Positions 49,301 through 60,574 of a stretch of 64,000 bases of DNA are shown piece by piece. Source of the DNA: Inonotus obliquus (Eukaryota > Basidiomycota > Agaricomycetes > Hymenochaetales > Hymenochaetaceae); the NCBI GenBank assembly GCA_032164295.1, contig JAJHTX010000009.1, forward strand, positions 1,054,001 to 1,118,000, written 5' to 3'. Position numbers and translations under genes: made by a program. Within the stretch, counting starts at the first letter, position 1. Each line of letters begins with the position of its first letter. The notes under the pieces are model-generated. The model ran no database searches and was not told the origin of the DNA. It was given only the letters and a program-made list of their open reading frames with translations.

Positions 49301-51012
49301 GCCTGATGCTTCTGAGAAGGTGCTAAGCTCTGGATCTGGGGTGCTAATCACAGAGAAGAGCTCTGCAGACCAATCACTGAGATCGTCCTGATGGAGGGAA
49401 AGACGAGGAGGCAGGGCAGCTGTGCGATTGATGGGCGACGCGGAAGGTGATGATTCATCCCGGGATGGCTTGTGAAGGTGTAACCTGAAGGGCGGTGGTG
49501 GGTCTCCTGCTCCATTGCCTGGCTCGGCCTCATCCTCAAACCGAGAGACGCGATCTTGGCGTAATACATCACCATTCTCGCTTCGTAGCAACACCTCAGG
49601 GGTCAATGTCTCCTCTGAACGCCGCTCGCTTTGTTGCATAGCAGACGAGTTTGTTCGCCTATCATTCCTCGCGGACGAATTCGACGTAGGCGGATCACGC
49701 TTTTCGTCGCGAGGGAAACTTCGCGTTTGCGCGCTATCAGGTTCCGAATGATCATACGCCGGCGGGGGAGACGGAGGAGTCGGATTTGTTACGACAAAGG
49801 TTAATGTCGCCGCTCGGCTTGGCGGGGTGCGAGTAGGGAGCTCACTATTAGGACTATCCAATCGGGGCAATGCACGCGAGGCAGCGACGGACGAAGGAGC
49901 CGCAGAAACCGCGAACTGCGAAGCGGTGGCGGTGCCAGGATCAAGACACTCGTCACTATCTCCGTCCGCGTAAAGTGATGGTGCACACGATGATACGGAA
50001 GAATCGGAAGGTGCTCCTGACGACGAAAACCCATAGCTTGAGGGTGGAGAAGTTGAGTCCGGCGAACGGCTGCTACCCGCGCTTCTTGCGGATGTACTGC
50101 TCGTACCTGTTGTTGGTCGCCGGAGCGACGTAGAACGCGTCGGTAAAGCACTCTTAGGAATTGGTGTAAGCGAACTTGGAGACGAGGTAGTAGAGGCAGG
50201 CGCATAGGGCGACCTGTTCGCCCGAGCACGCAAGACGTCGATCGACACGTCGGGGTGGTTTTTCAGGTACGTGGTGCGGTTCCGTCGGGAATGAATTGAG
50301 AGCACTTCGGTGTCTTTGAATCCCTCCCGTCGTAGTTTATCCAGCCACTCCGGAGGCAAATTCGATAATCTGTATGGCTGGTCAGTATTTTTGCTTTCTT
50401 ATGAAATTGAGCACGCCTCTTTACCCCTCGTCTACATGTAAATGATGCTGCCAAAGAGCGTGAGTTTCAACGATTGATACGCGGGGGAGTGGCATTACGC
50501 ACCTGGACGTTCCACGGTCGAGAGATTGAATCATCGCCCTCCGACTCACTAGTCATCCCATCCTGCGAAGAGCGCGTCGATTCCATGCTCAACGTCGTAC
50601 GCGATGAATTAGGTCGTAAAAAGAGCTTCGATTTTTTCCCAAAGCTCGATAGCTTTGACATACCCCGCCTGAACGAACCAAGCTCGCCCACATGCGAATG
50701 AGCGGTCGACGCCGTCATGGTTGTCGTCCGACTGCGTGTCGACACGGGTGTCATCACGCGTGAAAGATCGCACTGGGAATGCGCAGCAGAGCTTAACGGA
50801 AGCTGAAGAGTCTCAACGGACATGCTGGCAATTGAAGAGGCTTGATATGAAAGAGTCTGAGAGGGAGCCAGGGACACTGCAGACTTTGAGCCGCCGGTCT
50901 GATACCAAGGGTCCTTTTCTACGGGAGGAGGCGGCTTAGAGGATGAGGACGAGAATTTGCCGAACATGTTCAGGCTCGAAAGCCGCGACGAGAGCTTCGG
51001 CTGGCTGCTCAT
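46386..51012 (-). CDS. STE20/PAK-type protein kinase with N-terminal CRIB domain, 1403 aa
   Basis: CDS complement(46386..46511, 46634..46888, 46955..47031, 47085..47184, 47249..50369, 50425..50447, 50503..51012). The CRIB/PBD motif ISRPWNVQHHLHVDEGLSNL is assembled across three exons, one of them 23 nt. It predicts Cdc42/Rac binding. A Ser/Pro-rich linker of nearly 800 residues follows. The C-terminal kinase has the Gly loop (IAEGESGSVFSA), the VAIK-type lysine (KAAVKQVPLL), the catalytic loop HRDVRSDNLL, KLADFSNALL where DFG is expected, and APEMRNSNGPYDARKVDIWS. The HRD Asp and metal-binding Asn are kept, but the Gly of DFG is Ser. The start at 51012 gives MSSQPKLSSRLSSLNMFGKF; an upstream in-frame ATG at 51162 also exists. 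Fungal kinases of this type act in polarity and pheromone signalling. Confidence 0.88.
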
Positions 51013-51268
51013 CGCGACGGCAGGATATCGACCAGCGACGACGTAGTTGGACTGCGACAAAGAGGAGGGCAAGGACGCAGAAGAGCAGAAGGAGTGACCG
51101 ACCAGACGAGGGGAGGAACTAGACTCGGTGCGTGACAAGAGAAATACAAAGGCACCTTCCATTTCTGGTTCTTATCTTCATTTTATTTATTTTCTCTATT
51201 TTAAAATTTCAATATAAATAACCGAGTCTAGGCATGTCCTATTATGTAATCGCATACATTCACTCCAT

Positions 51269-51982
51269 TTAGCCTGAGCCAACTGTTTCATCCTCACAGC
51301 GAGCCTTCAGTCCATCAACAAAGGCGACAAAAGCATTCTTCAGCTTTCCTCCAATCAACCATTTGACGAAGTAGGCCAGTATACCACCAAAGGTTTCCCA
51401 TGTCTCGTAGTGTGTCATGGTCTTTCCTGTGGCAGTGGTACAAGTGGTCAACACCTGCCATCGCTCGGCTCGCAACGCCCAGGAAGGGTAGTCGATATTT
51501 CTCCATGAAAGCCGGTGATTCTCGCGATCAACCGTCGTGACACGTTCAAAAGCCTTCGTGGTGGCCGGAGGAATGAAGCATGTCATTAAGAGGAACTTGT
51601 CCGCCGCTAACGTCTGTTCTTCCTCTTTCCGCTTCGCTTCGTCGGTAATGATCATCTCGCGTCTGAAACAGGACATCATACCCGAGTACTCAGCATTCCT
51701 TCTTTCCGACATTGGGAGAACCGCGGGAAAAAGAAGAAAGAAAATGCGCAAAAATAAAGACGAAGAAACCAGCTTACACGAACGGGTTCCTATCAAACCA
51801 AGAACAAGTGTATTAGGAAGAACGTTGCACGCGGAGGTGCAGATACGCGAAAAAACTCGCCATTCATGATATTTCGGCAAATCTGTCAGGGTGTTCCATA
51901 CTTTCTCAACCGGCGCGTCAATTTCGCGCGATAGCTGGACAGAAAATATGCTTTTGCTCAAGTCGGACGGCGCAGCACTCAT
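51269..51982 (-). CDS. START-like/SRPBCC (polyketide cyclase-like) small protein, 175 aa
   Basis: CDS complement(51269..51662, 51778..51789, 51861..51982). The protein has the helix-grip fold signature of the SRPBCC superfamily: IDAPVEKVWNTLTDLPKYHE joined to WNPFV, a central strand block, and HYETWETFGGILAYFVKWLI with a long C-terminal helix. Such proteins bind small hydrophobic ligands; the ligand here is unknown. Joining the family motif HEWNPFVRE needs a GC..AG intron (donor GC at 51860-51859) and a 12-nt exon at 51778-51789. No GT-donor model keeps both the frame and the motif. Its promoter is shared with HSP78 on the other strand. Confidence 0.75.
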   Translation of the reverse strand: MSAAPSDLSKSIFSVQLSREIDAPVEKVWNTLTDLPKYHEWRVFSRICTSACNVLPNTLVLGLIGTRSCKLVSSSLFLRIFFLLFPAVLPMSERRNAEYSGMMSCFRREMIITDEAKRKEEEQTLAADKFLLMTCFIPPATTKAFERVTTVDRENHRLSWRNIDYPSWALRAERWQVLTTCTTATGKTMTHYETWETFGGILAYFVKWLIGGKLKNAFVAFVDGLKARCEDETVGSG

Positions 51983-52462
51983 TGCAGGTGGTCGCTCTGC
52001 CTTTTCTGAGCATGCGATGTCAGTGGTGATAGGAAGGAGGAAAGGAGGTTGAACCGGTAGAAGGTAACCGGTAAGAGACGACCATCTGCTTTATTCCCAT
52101 AGCACGTACGGTAGCATTAGACGAGTAAATTTGAAGATCATCAGTCGCCTTGGTACAGAATCTGCCTTCACAACGACTGGCAGCTCTCAATCAGCGATAT
52201 GCACAAAGAATAATCTGATGCGCCACTTTGCTCAGTCTCAATCAAGTCATTCATTCGTCACGTGTATGCAACACCAGAAAATTCTCGTGACTCCGAGAAC
52301 GAGACGCGTTTGATATTTTGGCAGTCCGACTTGCATCCGCTGAACAGCCAAAAAAACTTATCTATGTATCGATTTGCTCTTCTTTCTCTCCCTTCACGCT
52401 CGTAAAATAAAGACCAGTCGCAACTACGATGCTTCCATCACGATCCACGGCTCTTCCGTTGT
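51983..52462. promoter_or_regulatory. Divergent promoter region of the SRPBCC gene and HSP78
   Basis: This interval of 480 bp lies between starts pointing apart. At 52277-52289 the plus strand reads GAAAATTCTCGTG. That fits two of three GAAnnTTCnnGAA units of a heat-shock element, with the third degenerate. An element of this kind would suit a mitochondrial chaperone gene. The assignment rests on motif resemblance only. Confidence 0.35.
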
Positions 52463-55400
52463 ATGTTTCTCGACATGGCCCCACGGATCAAAGCAGGTAC
52501 ACAATCACGTCGTCTGAGCAGTAGCGTACTATGTACGCGGCCGAGTCAAAGCCAACGTATACCTCGGCTTCTCAGCCCGCTAGCTCAGTCATCTGCACGA
52601 TGTATAACCCCGTTAGCAAGCATCCAAGCTCGAAGATATGCACAAGGTCCTGGTGGAGGGGCTGGAGGTCCGGGAAGTCCAGGTGGATTCTCGTTTGCAG
52701 GGTTCAAGCCTGCGCATCAGAAGGGTGAAGCTTTGAAGGAATATGTGAGTCAACTTACTTTATATGCTACTGCTCTAACTTATGAGCGTACAATTTATCA
52801 GAGCATTGACCTCTCACAATTGGCAAGAGAAGGAAAACTGGATCCTGTCATCGGTAGGGATGAAGGTACGTCACTGGGCCCTCGCATTTCTCGATGACTG
52901 GCTAATTCTTGAACAGAGATTAGGAGGACGATCCAAAGTGAGTTCTAGATATTCCTGTTACCCAGATCGCCCCCTCACTTCTTGTACCAGTCCTCTCAAG
53001 AAGGACGAAGTCGAACCCAGTGGTAAGCTCGTTTAGTATTGCTAGGTATCCGTCGGACTCTAAAAGGCCCGATCTTATGTAGCTTATTGGTCCTCCTGGT
53101 GTCGGGAAGACAGCCATTCTGGAAGGACTTGCGAGTCGAATAGTTGCAAAAGAAGTGCCTGAGGTGAGTAATCACTCTCTTCCTCCCTTCCACCTCGTCT
53201 TCCGACACTCAACCGACATGTGAAGTCATTGCACAACAAAAGAGTTCTCGCTCTAGACTTATCTGCTATCATGGCCGGCTCAGGGATCCGGGGAGCATTC
53301 GAGGAGAAGTTCAAGGCCCTGCTGCGGGATATCGAGGATGAGGTAAGTTTTCCTGGCATTGTTGGATTCTCATAACTGACTATCCAACAGGGCGGAAACG
53401 TTATTTGCTTTATTGATGAACTACGTAAGTCATCGAACACTTGCTATCATTTCATACACCGCTAAGGACATCAGACACGCTATTCCAGCTTGGAAAGGCG
53501 GAAGGCAGCATAGACGCAGGACAGATGATCAAGCCTGCATTAGCTCGTGGTCTCCAGCTCGTTGGTGCGACTACACGTAAGTGGTCATTTTATTCCATGT
53601 CTTCCAGTACGCATGTCTAACCCTTGTCAATAGCGGACGAATATCGAAAAACGATTGGCAAAGACGCTGCCCTAGAGCGTCGCTTCCAACCCGTGACAAT
53701 TGAGGAGCCAACCGTTGAATCGACCATCTCCATCCTCCGAGGTCTGAAGCCACGATACGAGGTGCATCACGGTGTCGAGATCGCCGATGCAGCGTTGGTA
53801 ACCGCAGCCGTCTACGGTGCACGCTACATCTCAGACCGGTACCTGCCCGACAAAGCCATAGACCTCGTGGACGAAGCAGCTTCCGCACTCCGTCTCGCTC
53901 AAGAATCCCGTCCAGACGAACTCGAATCTCTCGAACGTGCCATTGTAACCTTACAAATCGAACTCGAATCTCTCAAAAAAGAATCAGACGTATTCTCCAT
54001 TGAACGTCGCGCAACAGTCGAAGCCGCTCTAAACGAGAAACGTACTCAAGCACAAGAATTGAGGGAAGTTTGGGAACGAGAACGTGCGAGAATAGCTAGG
54101 ATTAAGAACGCTAAACGTGAACTTGAACAAGCGAAATATGAGCTGGAAGTTGCTCAACGTGAAGGACAGTTTGAGAAAGCTTCGAGGTTGAGGTATGCAA
54201 CGATTCCGGAGTTGTTGAAGCTATTGCCGAACGAGGCAGATGAAGAAGCACAGAAGAATTCGCCGTTACCGATGTTGCATGATAGGGTGACTAGCGATGA
54301 TGTTGCGCGTGTCGTGGCGAAGGCGACTGGTATACCTGTGCAGAGCTTGTTGAGGGGCGAAAAGGAGAAGCTTGTTCATGTAAGCGTTCTCATTCTCCTC
54401 TGATGACAATCACAAATGACTGGTATGCTTTAGATGGAGGATACGCTACGTCAGCGTATCGTCGGCCAAGATCACGTCGTCAAAGCAGTCAGCGATGCCG
54501 TTCGATTATCTCGTGCTGGTCTTCAGCCACCAAATCGACCAGTCGCATCCTTCCTGTTCTTGGGTCCCACAGGTGTAGGAAAAACGGAGCTGTGCAAAGC
54601 ACTAGCTTCTTTCCTCTTCAATGACAAACAGCGCGGATTGTGAGTGGAATTTAGGTGATAAGTTGTGCTTAAAGACTAAGTGAGGTTGCAGGATAAATAT
54701 CAATATGTCCGAGTATCATGACAGACACACTATCTCGCGACTTATCGGAGCTGCTCCAGGGTATGTCGGTTTTGAGGAAGGTGGTAAGTAGAGCTTTATG
54801 CTTCGTTTCAGTTACGAAACTCAGCTGAAATGAATGGCGAGCAGGTCAATTGACTGAGGCTGTCCGTCGCAAGCCATACGCAGTTATCCTCCTGGATGAA
54901 CTGGAGAAGGCGCACAAGGATGTTGCAATGATCCTCCTTCAAATCCTGGATGAGGGTAATATCACGGATAGTCAGGGCAGGAAGGTTGATTTCAAGGTAT
55001 GGTGAAACATCAAGTTCTGATACTCCGAGTCATTCAATCGACTGAACTGAACTTCATAGAATACAATCATCTGCTTAACAAGTAACCTCGGCAGTCAAAT
55101 CCTCGCCTCAGAAGATTCCACTTTCCCAGACGGCTCCATCAAACCCACCGCACGAAACGAGGTCCTCTCCCTAACACAAGAATACTTCCCACCAGAACTC
55201 CTCAACCGTCTCGACGCAACCCTGGTCTTCAACAAACTCTCTCCTCAATCCATCCTCTCCGTAGTCGACATCCATCTCTCCTCCATCTCCTCTCGAATCT
55301 CCGATCGTCGTATGACACTCGACATCGACTCTTCTTCTCGTCAATGGTTAGCTAACAAAGGTTACTCAGAAATATATGGAGCAAGAGCTATTGCTAGAGT

Positions 55401-55590
55401 TGTCAGAACCGAGGTACTCTTCCCTTTGGCTAGGAAGATGTTGAATGGGACGATTAGGAATGGGGATTGTGTGGTTGTTAGGGTTAGTGAGGATGGGAAG
55501 AGCTTGGTATTTAAGGATAATCATCTTCCTGATCCCGAGGTTGGAAAGGAGGCGACTGCTGAGCCTTTGTTGGATGCTATTCAAGATTAG
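52463..55590 (+). CDS. HSP78: Mitochondrial ClpB-type disaggregase HSP78, 819 aa
   Basis: Thirteen exons: 52463-52744, 52802-52865, 52917-52937, 52991-53022, 53083-53163, 53226-53342, 53391-53424, 53475-53576, 53634-54379, 54434-54639, 54692-54783, 54845-54996, 55060-55590. The N-terminus is Arg/Ser-rich and acid-poor, as in a matrix-targeting peptide, and there is no Clp N-domain, as in Hsp78. The first AAA+ module has Walker [10 protein letters not shown] and Walker [12 protein letters not shown]. The coiled-coil M domain lies between ([18 protein letters not shown]). The second module has [21 protein letters not shown] and [11 protein letters not shown]. It refolds aggregated matrix proteins with mtHsp70. 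An alternative upstream ATG at 52429 lies in another frame and would need a 30-nt intron, so 52463 is preferred. Confidence 0.95.
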
Positions 55591-55984
55591 GGCGTAGACC
55601 CTAGGTCCTTTTTTCTCGTTGCTTAATGACGCATGACACGCAACATTACTACTGCATAAAGATACTCATACTATTACTAACTTGACTCCCAACTCAATGA
55701 ATTATTAGCAAGCCCCTGTAGACACATTGCATACTGTATCTATAAGAATAAATAAATTCACATTTACTTACCTGAAACTGGGCGATGATCACGATGATCA
55801 CCATAACCACTCGCGTCCATTTTTTGATCCCGACAGCTTCGATCAGATCAGCCATGACAACCAAAAAAAGTCCGTTTCTCAACAGTCCCTTAACCAAAAC
55901 CAACACCTCCATCATAGGAAACCCACCCAGAGGAACGACCTTGCAAGCTAAACAGACGACTCAAACAATTCTCCACGTTGAATA
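55591..55984. other. Intergenic between HSP78 and the DUF1365 gene
   Basis: About 390 bp hold the HSP78 3' flank and the promoter of the next gene. No other feature is seen. Confidence 0.5.
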
Positions 55985-57924
55985 ATGCAGGCATCGTCAA
56001 CCTCCAATGCCTACATCCTAGAACACACCGTCTACCACGCTCGACATCTTCCAGTCACCTCCAAACATTCCTTTACATACCCAACACTCGCTCTCTTTCT
56101 CCGCCTCTCCGCTCTTGAGTGTCACCCCCTCGATCTTTTCTCCGGACGATTATTTGGTTTTTCCGATGCGGGTTCTTACTTTCCATGGGCTCGTATAATG
56201 GGAATACGTCCCGAAGCATATTTACACGATCCCTCTTCGTATCGGACTACAGCGAAGAAATGGAGTATAAGAGAGAAGCTGGAGAGTGTGCTGAAGAGGT
56301 TTGAGATCGATTCGAGTGAATTGGATGATGTCTGGATGTTGACTATGCCGAGATATTTGGGTGTGGAGGGTATCAATCCTCTAACGGTGTATTATTGTTA
56401 TCGAAAGAACTCGAGTGGGAGTGGGGAAGCAGAGCTTTGGGTTGTTGTTCTTGAGGTAGGTCTATCTTCACGTCACTCTTCCCAACTTTGTTTTTCACGA
56501 TGAGGTAAAGTTACTGATGCAAACCAAATTAGGTGCATAATACGTTTGGTGAAAGGCACGTTTATGTACTGAGGACTGGCTCCGAATATGAAGATAAGGA
56601 GATTGTCTCTGGGTATACCCACTCTTGGACTTTCCCGCGACAGTTTCACGTCTCACCTTTCAATGATCGTTCAGGATACTATACGTGTTCCATTGTCGCA
56701 CCACCTACATTCCCTCAATCCTCAGATCTGGAATCATCTCTAAATTTAGAGACTCGACATCGACAAAGTTCGCTTCCAAAGGTCCTTATTCAACTTTGGA
56801 CTCCCGAGAAACAGCTCAAGTTAACAGCCTCACTTCGATCCAAGTCTGCTATACCTCTCTCCTCTCGAAATGTTATCGCTGCAATTGCGAAATATCCATT
56901 CACATTACTACTTTCCTTCCCACGTATCGCATGGCAAGCTTTTCACCTACACTACCCACTCCGACTTGACGTATACGCACGACCTGAACCGCGTGCAGTT
57001 GATCCTGCTTTTGAGGATTCCTTCAATATAGACGGAATCGCAGGGACTGCGACTAGAGACGAGAAAGTCAGGCGAAACGATGTACAAAGGTTAAATGGAG
57101 AATTAGGAACTGGCGGTAGCATTGGTTGGCAGCCTGAAGGATTACTTGAACGTTATGCCCGAAAGAGGGTAGAGCGCTTCATCGAAATGCGTGCTCGTGA
57201 AGTCGGGATGAAAGTTCACCTCGTTTCGACGAATCCTGCGTATGAATCCAAGACGTATCCTCACAATCGCAACGACGATTACTTAGCATCGGATACGGAA
57301 GAAAAAGAGTTAACGATTCTCATACGCTCTTCTCGAGCACTTTCACTCATTCTTACGAGTCCGTCGTCCGAGTTTGCGCTTCTCCTTGCTAGGGATGCTG
57401 AGCGGCTACTTGTGGTATCTGATGAAAAGCTTTTTCTTGAGCTCTTCTCGTTATCTTCGGGGTATGTAACGACGCAAGGTCGTCGTGCTACGATTTTGCA
57501 ACGTGTACTACAGTGGTTACGAAAATTACCGATACCGCGATCCCTACTGCTCGCTCCAGATATGCGGATCCCGAACATCCATCCCCTCGACCTTCTACTT
57601 CCACTTCCACTTCCACATCCCCACCCCTATTCCCATTTCCGCTCCTCAGCCACGCCTTCAGAAACTCCGGTCAAAATGGCATCATCCCCTCTTTTACACG
57701 AACACGAGCTCACTTCCTCCCTCCCAACCCTCCTCGTCTTGACCACCTTCCTCATTCTGACCCATCTCGAAAAAGCTATCTTTTCACTCTTAGGGGCTCG
57801 ATTTGTAAAGGGTACAGAACCTTGGAGGTTATGGGGACGTGCTGAATCTGCTTGGTTGACTCGGGGATCGAGGTGGGAGGAGAGGGATGGAGGAGATGGA
57901 GGAGATGGAGGAGATGGAGAATAA
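55985..57924 (+). CDS. DUF1365-domain protein, 620 aa
   Basis: The two exons 55985-56455 and 56533-57924 join at a phase-0 intron. The DUF1365 blocks are clear: YILEHTVYHARHLPVTSKHS, then RIMGIRPEAYLHDPSS, DDVWMLTMPRYLGVEGINPL, then VHNTFGERHVY, HSWTFPRQFHVSPFNDRSGY and WQAFHLHYPLRLDVYARPEP. In other organisms the domain occurs beside lipid-modifying enzymes, but no reaction is established to my knowledge. A hydrophobic segment near residue 575 (TLLVLTTFLILTHLEKAIFS) may be membrane-associated. The protein ends in a short GGA-GAT repeat encoding DGGDGGDGGDGE. Confidence 0.88.
57890..57919. repeat. Short tandem GATGGA repeat at the end of the DUF1365 gene
   Basis: The hexamer GATGGA/GGAGAT is repeated about five times and encodes the Asp-Gly-Gly tail. 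It is a candidate length-variable microsatellite. Confidence 0.7.
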
Positions 57925-58829
57925 TAATTATCGTGACTAATGTGTCCTACCAGGTGCACAAGAGAAAGACGTTTACAGCCCTTTTCTACTAAGACTCACA
58001 ACTTCAATATAAACCTCCTCGATTCAAAACGTTACAGTAAAACGCGCTACATCTTGGAGCGAGACATAGCTTCATGTCTTCAATGACTATTTATTATAGC
58101 TCAGTACGAGTGAATATTCGACTTACTCAAGTGACAGTACAGATCCGTGAAGTAAGTCCTCTGCCTCCAAACAAGTACCAAAATTCATGATAACCGAGTG
58201 ATTATGTACGGATGAAGATGCGGTGAAACCTTTACATCACGGAGGTCGTTCATCGTAGATGGAAAGCCACTGAACTTCCTCAAGAAGAATAGGATTGTTG
58301 GTGCAATTAGACCTGTCTTGCAGTGCTTGTGATCAGGCTGTTCAACAAAGAGGGTCTCTATCATTACATAATCACTCGCTTATCGTGAATTTTGGTACCC
58401 ACCTGTACAGGGCGTATCCTACGCTTGCGAGCCCTAAAGTCTCCCATGTACTCGGCGTCGCCCTGCTTGATGATTGATGACTCGGAACATGCACGGACAC
58501 TGTAGAAATACTTCGCTACAATAATAGACATCCTCCGAGTTGTCGGCTGTTCTCCGTCCTTCTCGCTTCGTAGATGTCGGAATCCCAGCGCATCAAGATC
58601 CAGATTTATCTTTGGCGGAAGCTGTACATTGTAACAGATGTATTCTCCCTTTGTTAATGGCTCCGTTGCCATCTCAGAATTACGGAACTGCTGTGCATTC
58701 TATTTTTACGGACGATTAATATTCCACCATATGCCGCTTCACAGGACTTCGCTCTATTGATTCCCCTCTACTCATGATTTTGATCTGAGCTGTAGACGTC
58801 CTCCTACAGTTCTCTCGTCAGCTGCGAAA
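57925..58829. other. Gene-poor stretch with one weak minus-strand ORF
   Basis: The only open stretch with coding-like composition is minus 58364-58672 (102 codons, MATEPLTKGEYICYNVQLPP ... KIHDKRVIM). I recognise no family. It may be a real exon of a divergent gene or part of a decayed gene. The rest shows nothing I can support. Confidence 0.35.
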
Positions 58830-59280
58830 TGGATACGGGCTCAGATCAAACAACAATGTCATCCAACTTGCGCATTTCGGTCTCGACTTCAGAAGGAGTG
58901 CACACAGACCGACTACACCGGCGCCTTGCGCCTACAGCAACGCAGATCGGATCGTACCTTTTCATAACGAGCGGACATGATGGCACCACATACTAACGAG
59001 TTGTTGTTCTTCAACCTCGGTATGTTTCAATCTTGGTTCTCTATCCTTCCAGACAGCTGGCTTATCCACTTTTACCAGTTTCTTTGCCGTACGGACCGCG
59101 CCATACGCGTGGGATCCCACAAAGTCCACGCGGATATCACGCCGCAGCTCTCGCAGATGGTCGACTCTGGGTTTTCAGCGGGTACGACGGCTGCACCGCA
59201 CACGATGATGAATACATGCTCGTCTGGCGAGTTCTGCCTACCTAAGTCAGGTTACGGGCTTTCATATTAATGTGGACTAA
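58830..59280 (+). pseudogene. Frameshifted Kelch-repeat gene relic
   Basis: The reading frame runs QIGSYLFITSGHDGTTY near 58945-58995, then continues one frame away as NELLFFNL. A GTATGT donor follows. After it comes PRGYHAAALADGRLWVFSGY at about 59125-59185, with DGCTAHDDEYML, and the end of a blade lies again in another frame as SAYLSQVTGFHINVD before the stop at 59278-59280. These are Kelch beta-propeller blades of the type found in fungal Ral2/Tea1-like proteins. At least two single-base frameshifts and the lack of further blades indicate a truncated pseudogene. Confidence 0.72.
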
Positions 59281-59492
59281 ACTCATGAATATGGGTCGGC
59301 TACTGACGGTTTACGTGGATTCGGATTTACTGTAAAGATGATCATTATTTGCTTCTGATCTTTTTCTGTTCTCTTTTCTTCTTGACACTTTCCTTCTTCA
59401 ATTCCACCTGGACTCGGATGTGCTCTTCTATACTAGATAAGTCTTCTACTATTTTCCTTAGTCGCGTCTTCATCCTAGTCATAATTCACTTT
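59281..59492. other. Pyrimidine-rich spacer
   Basis: The plus strand is rich in T and CT runs around 59350-59470. No feature is recognised. Confidence 0.4.
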
Positions 59493-59777
59493 CTACGGTA
59501 AGTAGGCGTTTAGTGGTAATTCCAGTGTGGGTATTACTTGTTTCGAGATTTCTTCGTACTCCTGAGTATTACTGTAGTTGCGACCGTGTGATTTCAGGAC
59601 TATCATGTATTTGTACTCCACTTCACCCTCCTTATACGGTAACGCATTCTCCGCGACAGCCACCTTGATTTGGCGCCACAACTTGAAAGTAGTCTTCTCA
59701 ATCTGACTTGGCTCGGGGCACAGCGTATTTATCCCATTTGCGAAGCATGCAAAGCCAGCCGCGAAATACTCACGCAC
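59493..59777 (-). CDS. Possible exon of an uncharacterised gene
   Basis: An open stretch of 94 codons runs from 59777 and starts with REYFAAGFACFANGINTLC. It continues with TTFKLWRQIKVAVAENALPY and EVEYKYMIVLKSHGRN, and ends TLELPLNAYLP. Composition is coding-like and an AG acceptor directly precedes it on the minus strand (GCATAG). No family is recognised and no 5' exon could be joined with confidence. Confidence 0.3.
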   Translation of the reverse strand: MREYFAAGFACFANGINTLCPEPSQIEKTTFKLWRQIKVAVAENALPYKEGEVEYKYMIVLKSHGRNYSNTQEYEEISKQVIPTLELPLNAYLP

Positions 59778-60324
59778 TTTCTATGCGGATACCCTTCGTA
59801 TGAACACCCGTGCCTGCGCTCAAGACTTAAACCGAGACATATGGCACAACATCCCACCTTCATCGCAAAACCCCTCCGATGTACAACCACCCTCATATCT
59901 GTACATACAAACATACCTTTCGTACAACACTCCCCCTCTTGATTTCTACCTTTTTTTCGCGAAACCTTATTCGATATTCCACTATATCGAGTAGTAACTA
60001 CTACTGTCCTGAGATGGCCCGGCTAACTGCAAGGGGCAAGAATATGGGGACAAATAAACAAAAAACGAAACGATGTCACACGCACTCATACATTGCGTCT
60101 TTCGACGTTACTCGTACCTTTCTTTCAAAAAGAGGGTCGTTTGTTGTGTATCCCCCACTAGCAGCACACGTACCCTTCAACGGCCTCTTGCAAGTAGCAT
60201 CCCTAATTAAATTATGGTATATCGAGTTGTATATCAAGCGTGTATTGAGAACATAGCAAAACCGCTAGCATTTAGATTCGAATATATCCCGATGAAAAGA
60301 TGGCTGTCATTTGATGAAATACAG

Positions 60325-60332
60325 CCTGGGAT
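60325..60332. repeat. Target-site duplication, left copy (CCTGGGAT)
   Basis: This is identical to 61762-61769 and directly abuts the left TIR of the hAT-like element. Confidence 0.88.
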
Positions 60333-60340
60333 TAGGGTTG

Positions 60341-60515
60341 CCGAAGTCCGGTCCTTGTCCGGTCCAGTCACTTTTGCCTGGACCTCGAACCGGACCGGTC
60401 CACTTTCCAGCTCTTTGTATGGACCAGGACTGGACGGCTGGCGGACCACACTTGGACTGGACATTTGGTTCGGTCCAGGTCCGACCCTGGTCCGGACCTG
60501 GACCAGATGTATTAT
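60341..60515. repeat. Left subterminal array of GGTCCGGACC-like motifs
   Basis: About 175 bp are packed with near-palindromic GGTCC/GGACC units in both orientations. A similar array occupies about 61555-61755 at the other end. Subterminal motif clusters are known as transposase-binding sites in hAT elements; that role here is inferred. Confidence 0.75.
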
Positions 60516-60574
60516 TGTTAATTCCAATATTCTGTGAATATCTGGTTTGCCATGCACACTGTCGAAGTTTTAGA

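Noticed and set aside
52429..52530. Upstream HSP78 start at 52429 giving a different presequence
   Set aside because: Joining it to the main frame needs a 30-nt intron, shorter than any other intron here.
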